A DNA stretch of 11,586 nucleotides, from NCBI GenBank assembly GCA_043760535.1, contig JAYUOV010000197.1, positions 1-11,586 on the forward strand, in the 5' to 3' direction. The notes under the pieces were generated by a model. The model saw only the letters and a program-made list of their open reading frames with translations, had not been told where the DNA came from and did not search any database. A program made the translations under genes and the position numbers. Positions 1-4,734 of this stretch are shown in pieces. The stretch comes from JAZKFT01 sp043760535 (GTDB lineage: Bacteria > Bacteroidota > Bacteroidia > Chitinophagales > Chitinophagaceae). The first letter of the stretch is position 1; each line of letters opens with the position of its first letter.

Positions 1-620
1 TAAGCTATACTTACACCTGCGTACAGAGGGTAAAAGGTACCGCAAACGTGGCAGCAGCAAGGATAGGCGTGGTATTATAAAAGACCGGACAGACATAGAC
101 CAGCGGCCACCGGTTGTAGAAAAAAGGGAGCGGCTTGGTGATTTAGAGATAGATACTATTATTGGAAAAAACCATCAGGGAGCCATTGTAACCATAAATG
201 ACAGGGTTACAGGAATGGTTAAAATGAAGAAATTAAACAGTAAAGATGCTGACCAATTGGCGATAGCCACCATTACATTACTGGCCGATTGGAAACCCAT
301 TTTGAAAACCATTACATCGGATAACGGTAAGGAATTTGCGGCACACCAAACTATCAGCAAAGCATTAGAAATTGATTTTTATTTTGCTCATCCATATCAC
401 AGCTGGGAACGAGGTTCTAACGAAAATTTAAATGGGCTTATTAGACAGTATATACCCAAGAAAACAGACTTTAGCACAATAACTGATGCATTTGTATTAG
501 AGGTGCAAAACAAGCTCAACAACAGGCCAAGAAAACGACATAACTTTGAAACACCCAATCAAGTATTTAATAAATTATTCATGAATGAAAAAGTTGCATT
601 TATGAGTTGAATCCTGCCAT
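1..620 (+). mobile_element. IS30-family insertion sequence, right-hand part only
   Basis: The left portion of this element lies outside the window. The transposase reading frame is open from the first bases and stops at 610. The right end is probably just past that stop, because IS30-family terminal repeats normally sit within a few tens of bases of the transposase stop. The exact end cannot be fixed without the left terminal repeat. The AT-rich stretch around 596-615 (GCATTTATGAGTTGAAT) is my best guess for part of the terminal repeat. This is inference. Confidence 0.6.
2..610 (+). CDS. IS30-family transposase, C-terminal part (5' truncated by window edge)
   Basis: This is a DDE transposase that cuts and joins the ends of its own insertion sequence. 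The frame is open from base 2, giving about 202 residues that cover the whole catalytic core; the N-terminal DNA-binding helix-turn-helix lies outside the window. The catalytic triad is visible: Asp in GDLEIDTIIG (codon 152-154), Asp in TSDNGKEF (320-322) and Glu in SNENLNGLIRQY (422-424). The last two are separated by exactly 33 residues, the DD(33)E spacing of IS30. The C-terminal NNRPRKRHNFETPNQVF segment is also typical of this family. An internal ATG at 215 is not the true start, since the first catalytic Asp lies upstream of it. No frameshift or internal stop is seen, so the copy could be intact, but its left half is not visible. Confidence 0.93.
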   Translation, partial: KLYLHLRTEGKRYRKRGSSKDRRGIIKDRTDIDQRPPVVEKRERLGDLEIDTIIGKNHQGAIVTINDRVTGMVKMKKLNSKDADQLAIATITLLADWKPILKTITSDNGKEFAAHQTISKALEIDFYFAHPYHSWERGSNENLNGLIRQYIPKKTDFSTITDAFVLEVQNKLNNRPRKRHNFETPNQVFNKLFMNEKVAFMS

Positions 621-926
621 TAAAAATGCTGTAGCTACAACTAAAACCGCAGATATGGTTTTTGTAGAAGAAATCAACAATACCAAAGAACCAACCAAAA
701 ATTTGATAGAATTGTTTGTTGGGAGCAAATCAAAATGGGACAGCCTTTTATCCGGCGAACAAAAAAATATTTTTTATAAATTTATTGCCAGAGCAGAGCG
801 GCTTGATTATTACAACCTTCCACCGCTTATTCTAAGCCGAACAATCGTGGGAATATACTTGTTGATTTTTGCCAATATTTTGCTTCCAAACTGGAAAAAA
901 CACTTGATTACTTTATAGAAAAGTAG
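607..926 (+). pseudogene. Frameshifted remnant of an unrecognised gene beside the IS
   Basis: A frame runs from a weak TTG at 607, overlapping the transposase stop, to 918. It has no ATG start, and the next upstream stop in frame is at 586, inside the transposase. From about 828 another frame (codon positions 828, 831, ...) reads YSKPNNRGNILVDFCQYF and then KLEKTLDYFIEK to a stop at 924-926. That tail looks far more protein-like than the first frame's hydrophobic ending. Joining the first frame up to NLPPL (about 827) with the second gives a natural-looking C-terminal end of about 105 residues. I read this as the 3' remnant of a gene cut by IS30 insertion and then frameshifted, or as a sequencing error at the shift. 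I do not recognise the family. The reading of a real 103-residue protein starting at TTG is possible but less likely. Confidence 0.45.
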
Positions 927-940
927 GCAGGCAGCTAAAA

Positions 941-1003
941 AAAGCCAGCGTACACGCTTTACGAGAAGCAAACTAAAATACTTAAAAAAGCTTCGCTGGC
1001 TTT
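941..1003. repeat. Inverted repeat, 10-base perfect stem downstream of the remnant gene
   Basis: AAAGCCAGCG (941-950) is the exact reverse complement of CGCTGGCTTT (994-1003), with 43 bases between. A smaller nested pair, GCTT (956-959) and AAGC (966-969), lies in the loop. It begins 15 bases after the remnant's likely stop at 926, so it could be its terminator, although only three Ts follow the stem. The right flank ends in GCGTTATATGC (1020-1030), which resembles an integron attC right core site. No convincing matching left core is seen. Confidence 0.5.
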
Positions 1004-1153
1004 ATGTGCTAACCTAAATGCGTTATATGCTTAAAATTGTATTAGCCTTATGAAAAAGATGCTCAAAGATGATTTTGCATATTGTAGTTTAATTACCAAA
1101 TACAAGTCATTTGATACAGATTATCAGTAAGTTGTAGATTTAACCACTATACA

Positions 1154-1203
1154 AAACCACTCACCTCCATAAGTTAAAAGAAAAAAAATGGAGTAAAAGG
1201 TTT
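1154..1203. repeat. Inverted repeat with two stem blocks
   Basis: AAACC (1154-1158) pairs with GGTTT (1199-1203), and CTCCAT (1165-1170) pairs with ATGGAG (1188-1193). They are separated by an internal loop of 6 and 5 bases, and the terminal loop is A-rich. No function can be assigned. Confidence 0.35.
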
Positions 1204-1342
1204 CGTAGATTCACAAAAAAGCAATTGCTTTCTAGCTGCCAGACACCGCCATTTGTTTTACCAGTAAGGCCTTATTCAGCAATTGCGGCTGTTAGTATTT
1301 ACAATAAAACCGGTTGTAATTGAAATATAGCCTTGTGCGCTT

Positions 1343-1372
1343 CTAACTCCTAGGGTAATCCCTAACTGTTAG
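1343..1372. repeat. Compact 30-base hairpin, CTAAC/GTTAG outer and TAGGG/CCCTA inner stems
   Basis: CTAAC (1343-1347) pairs with GTTAG (1368-1372), and TAGGG (1351-1355) pairs with CCCTA (1360-1364) around a TAAT loop. Three mismatched bases lie between the two stems on each side. It has no following T-run, so it is not a typical terminator. It could be a recombination or protein-binding site, or chance. Confidence 0.4.
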
Positions 1373-1627
1373 TGTCTTCAATAGATTTACTTGATATTTT
1401 AACACCCATAATAAGGTAACTAAAAGCCCCGTTTTCTTATACTGCCACTCTTTTATGAGTGTAGAAATCGTGTGTATCATTTACAGTTATTCTTTTTTTA
1501 GCAAATCAAAACCATTCCTTCGGTACATTGTTCTCTCAAAGTGTACATGGTATCAGCACTAATCCTTTGTTAATTGGTAGCTAGTGTATTAAGCCGTATG
1601 TTATTTTCAATACTTTTGAAACATCTC

Positions 1628-3772
1628 ATGAAAAAAATAGTAAACTATATGACAAGCAAAAAAGCAATAGTGTGGTGGGTACCCGCTGTTTTTATTTTAT
1701 CTTTTATAGCTGTAAAATCTTTTGGCTTTAAAAGTGAACCGGCCACTAAATACGAAAAAATTATTACCACAGTAGCAGCCCTTTTGGAGCAGGGTCATTT
1801 TAGCCCAAAGAAAATTGATGATAATTTTTCGAAAGCTGTTTTTAAAAAATACCTGAATGATATAGATCCAAACAAAGAAATTTTACTCCAAAGCGATATC
1901 AATGAATTAAAGAAGTTTGAGACCAAAATAGACGATGAACTACATGGCAGCAGACTTCAGTTTGTTGCTGCGCTCAGTACCATTTATAACAAAAGAGTAC
2001 TGGAAGCTGTTGTTATTTACAAAGACCTCCTAAACCGCCCTTTCGATTTCTCAAAAGACGAAATGGCCAATCTTGATGGTGACAAACTTCCATTTTCTGC
2101 CACGGAAGTAGAACGAAACGAAAACCTGCGCAAACGATTAAAATACATCACTTTAGAACGGTATGCAGATGCATTGGAACAACGTGAAAAAAATAAAGAC
2201 AAAAAAGATTTTGTTTTTAAAGCTGATACTACTTTAGAAAGAGAAAGCAGGGATAAAGTGGTAAAAGCCATGGATAAAACTTTTGACCGCCTCAAAACAA
2301 AGTTTACAGAAGATGAGAAATTTAATCTCTACATAAACACCATCGCATCCACTATGGATCCACACACATCATTTTTTCCCCCTGTAGAAAAAAGGGCTTT
2401 TGATGAAGGATTAAGCGGTAGATTTTATGGTATTGGTGCTTTATTAGGCGAAAAAGATGGAATTATTAGCATAGTAAGCGTAGTAACAGGCAGTCCGGCT
2501 TGGAAAAGTGGGCAGATACAACCCAATGATATTATACTAAAAGTAGCCCAAGGCGCTGCAGAACCAGTAGATATTGCTGGTTACGAAACCACCGATGCTG
2601 TAAAACTGATACGTGGTAAAAAAGGAACCGAAGTAAGACTTACTATGAAAAAAGTGGATGGAATTGTAAAAACGATTTCTATATTACGAGACGAAATAGT
2701 ACAAGAAGAAACCTATGCTCGAAGTGCAGTTGTTAATAAGGGTGGTAGTAAGATTGGTTATATTTTTTTGCCCGAATTTTATGTAGATTTTGAAAGAAAC
2801 GGTGGCCCAAGTTGTGCTAGAGATGTTGCCATAGAAGTGCAAAAATTAAAAGATGCCAAGGTAGATGGTATTGTAATGGATCTTCGTGGTAACCCTGGTG
2901 GCTCGCTACCCGATGTTGTAAAAATGGTAGGTCTATTTGTGGATGAAGGCCCAATAGTGCAGGTAAAAGATAAAGATGGGCAGCCTAGCGTTCTCAGAGA
3001 TAACGAAAAGGGTGCTTTGTATGATGGCCCTCTAACTGTGATGATTAATGAAGGCAGTGCCTCAGCATCCGAAATATTCGCTGCCGCCATTCAAGATTAC
3101 AAGCGTGGCATTGTTATTGGAACCCCATCTTATGGTAAAGGAACTGTACAGCGCTCTGTTGGCATTGATAAAAACATTGGTTTTTTTGTGCCATCTACCG
3201 AATTGGGTTCTATGCACCTTACCATTCAGAAATTTTATAGAGTAAATGGTGGCTCCACCCAAATAAAAGGTGTAACACCCGACGTAATTCTGCCAAACAT
3301 TTACGAATTTTCAAAGTTTGGCGAAAAAGACAATCCTGATGCTTTACCATGGGATGAAATTTCGAAAGCAGGGTACAAAGCTACTAGCAATGGAACGGAT
3401 CTGGCTCTTGTAGAAAAATCAGCAGAACAAAGGGTAAAAGACAATGTATCCTTTGGCCTGATACATAACAATGCAGAATGGTTAAGTAAGCAAAATGATA
3501 AGGAATACAGCCTCAATCTTCAAAAATACCAAACGGAGCAAAAGCTTATCCGTGCCACTGTTAAGCAAATAGAAACCCTTGTAAACCTACAGGACAATGG
3601 TCTTGACATGAGCTTTTTAAAGCAAGATGAGGATAAAATTAATAAGATGGATAAGGACAAAGCCGACCGCTATCGCAACTGGCTTAAGAACCTAAAAAAA
3701 GATATTTATTTGGATGAAACTTTATCAGTAATAAACGACTTGGTAAAGCAGGAACACACCGTACAGAAATAA
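1628..3772 (+). CDS. prc: Carboxy-terminal processing protease, S41 family (Prc/tail-specific protease type)
   Basis: This is a periplasmic serine protease that trims or degrades proteins from their C-terminus. From ATG 1628 it has 714 residues, close to E. coli Prc. The order is: an N-terminal signal/anchor segment (IVWWVPAVFILSFIAV, about residues 16-31), a Prc-like N-terminal domain, a PDZ domain (about 264-345, starting GRFYGIGALLG), the S41 catalytic domain (about 355-545) and a charged Prc-type C-terminal domain (about 560-714). The catalytic Ser-Lys dyad is in GSASASEIF (Ser479) and YGKGTVQ (Lys504), with Asp490 between; the 11- and 25-residue spacings match Prc Ser430/Asp441/Lys455. 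The start is uncertain: TTG 1574, ATG 1628 and ATG 1649 are all in frame. ATG 1649 gives a clean signal peptide (MTSKKAIVWW) and would suit the TACTTTTG at 1611 better. The gene stands alone, ending before a strong terminator, so it is probably not part of the polysaccharide operon. Confidence 0.93.
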   Translation: MKKIVNYMTSKKAIVWWVPAVFILSFIAVKSFGFKSEPATKYEKIITTVAALLEQGHFSPKKIDDNFSKAVFKKYLNDIDPNKEILLQSDINELKKFETKIDDELHGSRLQFVAALSTIYNKRVLEAVVIYKDLLNRPFDFSKDEMANLDGDKLPFSATEVERNENLRKRLKYITLERYADALEQREKNKDKKDFVFKADTTLERESRDKVVKAMDKTFDRLKTKFTEDEKFNLYINTIASTMDPHTSFFPPVEKRAFDEGLSGRFYGIGALLGEKDGIISIVSVVTGSPAWKSGQIQPNDIILKVAQGAAEPVDIAGYETTDAVKLIRGKKGTEVRLTMKKVDGIVKTISILRDEIVQEETYARSAVVNKGGSKIGYIFLPEFYVDFERNGGPSCARDVAIEVQKLKDAKVDGIVMDLRGNPGGSLPDVVKMVGLFVDEGPIVQVKDKDGQPSVLRDNEKGALYDGPLTVMINEGSASASEIFAAAIQDYKRGIVIGTPSYGKGTVQRSVGIDKNIGFFVPSTELGSMHLTIQKFYRVNGGSTQIKGVTPDVILPNIYEFSKFGEKDNPDALPWDEISKAGYKATSNGTDLALVEKSAEQRVKDNVSFGLIHNNAEWLSKQNDKEYSLNLQKYQTEQKLIRATVKQIETLVNLQDNGLDMSFLKQDEDKINKMDKDKADRYRNWLKNLKKDIYLDETLSVINDLVKQEHTVQK

Positions 3773-3794
3773 CTACTTATAATTAATTTATTTT

Positions 3795-3844
3795 CGGCTA
3801 TTCCAAAGAGAACCTGCTTATAGGCTTTTCAATTGGAATAGCCG
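3795..3844 (+). terminator. Rho-independent-type terminator after the S41 protease
   Basis: CGGCTATTCCAA (3795-3806) is perfectly complementary to TTGGAATAGCCG (3833-3844), giving a 12-base stem with a 26-base loop. The stem is preceded by TTTT and followed by ATTTTG, so it could work in both directions. It lies 23 bases after the protease stop and just before the promoter of the next operon, so it marks the boundary between two transcription units. Confidence 0.8.
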
Positions 3845-3846
3845 AT

Positions 3847-3876
3847 TTTGTTATTTGCCTATTATAGATATATTTG
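3847..3876 (+). promoter_or_regulatory. Bacteroidota-type promoter for the polysaccharide export operon
   Basis: A -33 element TTTG (3847-3850) and a -7 element TATATTTG (3869-3876, matching TAnnTTTG) are separated by 18 bases. This fits the known Bacteroidota primary sigma-factor consensus. Transcription would start near 3882-3885, leaving a leader of about 30 bases before the ATG at 3913. It overlaps the tail of the upstream terminator. No operator repeat or riboswitch is evident between it and the gene. Confidence 0.75.
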
Positions 3877-3912
3877 CACCCGTTTGAAATTACTAACCAT
3901 TAATGTAGAAAT

Positions 3913-4707
3913 ATGACGAGGCAATACGGATTTCGTTACCTAACTATACTTGCGCTGATAATAACCATTTTTTCTTGTAAGCCTATTAAGAACATTTATT
4001 ACGCTAAAGAGATTATAGACTCTTCTAAGGTTGTTACTATTCCAAAAGTAGCCATCCCAATACCTGTTATTCAGCCATACGATCTTCTCAAAATAGACTA
4101 TTATGGCAAAGGGTATGATATGACAACGATGCTTAATAATTTTGGAGGATTGGAAGTTGCCGGAAAAATACCATCATCAAGTTCTATGTCTCTCAATCCT
4201 GGTTATCTCGTTTCTCCAGAAGGGTTTATAGAATTACCTCAATTAGGAAAAATTAAAGTGTCTGGATTTACGCTTGCACAATTAAAAGCCGACCTTACCC
4301 AAAGAGCTTCTAAAATACTTGTTGAGCCTACCGTAATAGTAAAATTTGCTGCCTTTAAAGTTTCGGTTATTGGCGAAGTTGCTGCTAAAGGTTCCATTAC
4401 ATCCCAAAGTGAAAAGATAACTATATTAGAAGCTTTGGGTCTTAGTGGAGATATAACCCTTTATGGTTTAAAGGACAACGTTAAAGTAATTAGAACTACT
4501 GATACTGCAACTACTATTGGAACAATTGACCTTACTTCTAAAGACTTTTTTCAATCACCATATTTTTACCTCAAACCCAACGATGTAGTCTATGTTCCTT
4601 CTAATGGTAATCAGCAGAAACAAATGAAAATAAACAATGCATTAACTTATTTTTCTTTAGGGTTGGGTATAGTTACTCTACTAATTACCATACTTCTTAT
4701 TAATTAA
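3913..4707 (+). CDS. wza: Polysaccharide export outer-membrane lipoprotein (OPX, Wza-like)
   Basis: This is predicted to form the periplasmic/outer-membrane exit channel for a capsule or exopolysaccharide. The 264-residue protein starts with a lipoprotein signal: a hydrophobic core (LTILALIITIF) ending in a lipobox with Cys22 (IFSC). The residues after the Cys are KPIKN, without the acidic stretch known to export Bacteroidota lipoproteins to the surface, so it probably faces the periplasm. A polysaccharide-export domain covers about residues 56-150 (PYDLLKIDYYG through LVSPEGFIELPQLGKIKVSGFT). It is followed by one SLBB-type domain (about 148-225, VSVIGEVAAKGSI). The C-terminus (about 242-263) is a strongly hydrophobic helix, in the position where Wza has its amphipathic outer-membrane helix. 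It is shorter than E. coli Wza (about 380 residues), with one SLBB domain, as is common in Bacteroidota. The next gene is its usual partner, 27 bases downstream, so they are surely co-transcribed. Confidence 0.92.
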   Translation: MTRQYGFRYLTILALIITIFSCKPIKNIYYAKEIIDSSKVVTIPKVAIPIPVIQPYDLLKIDYYGKGYDMTTMLNNFGGLEVAGKIPSSSSMSLNPGYLVSPEGFIELPQLGKIKVSGFTLAQLKADLTQRASKILVEPTVIVKFAAFKVSVIGEVAAKGSITSQSEKITILEALGLSGDITLYGLKDNVKVIRTTDTATTIGTIDLTSKDFFQSPYFYLKPNDVVYVPSNGNQQKQMKINNALTYFSLGLGIVTLLITILLIN

Positions 4708-4734
4708 AATTAATTTTACTACTACATAGTACTA

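Larger units (their letters stand above)
927..1627. other. Gene-poor intergenic stretch with several inverted repeats
   Basis: No convincing gene is found on either strand in these 700 bases. The longest ATG frame noted is 26 codons (1050-1130), with no recognisable features. The stretch is rich in short inverted repeats: stems at 941-1003, 1154-1203 and 1343-1372, a 14-base palindrome at 1218-1231 (AAAGCAATTGCTTT) and TAAGGCCTTA at 1265-1274. The octamer GCAATTGC occurs at 1221 and again at 1279. Near the protease gene, ACCAT (1511) and GTACA (1523) can pair with TGTAC (1542) and ATGGT (1547). A possible -7 element, TACTTTTG, lies at 1611-1618, but no matching -33 TTTG is seen at the expected distance, so a promoter there is doubtful. 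The stretch is probably decayed DNA between the mobile element and the protease gene. Confidence 0.55.

Noticed and set aside
1050..1130. A 26-codon frame (MKKMLKDDFAYC...) just after the attC-like core
   Set aside because: It is too short, with no recognisable motif or start signal. A chance frame is the simplest reading, although it would be the next cassette gene if the attC idea held.
2779..3090. 103-residue frame on the minus strand inside the protease gene
   Set aside because: It is a shadow of the well-supported S41 protease; composition is Ser/Pro/Thr-rich as expected for an antisense frame. The same applies to the other opposite-strand frames inside the export and tailoring genes.
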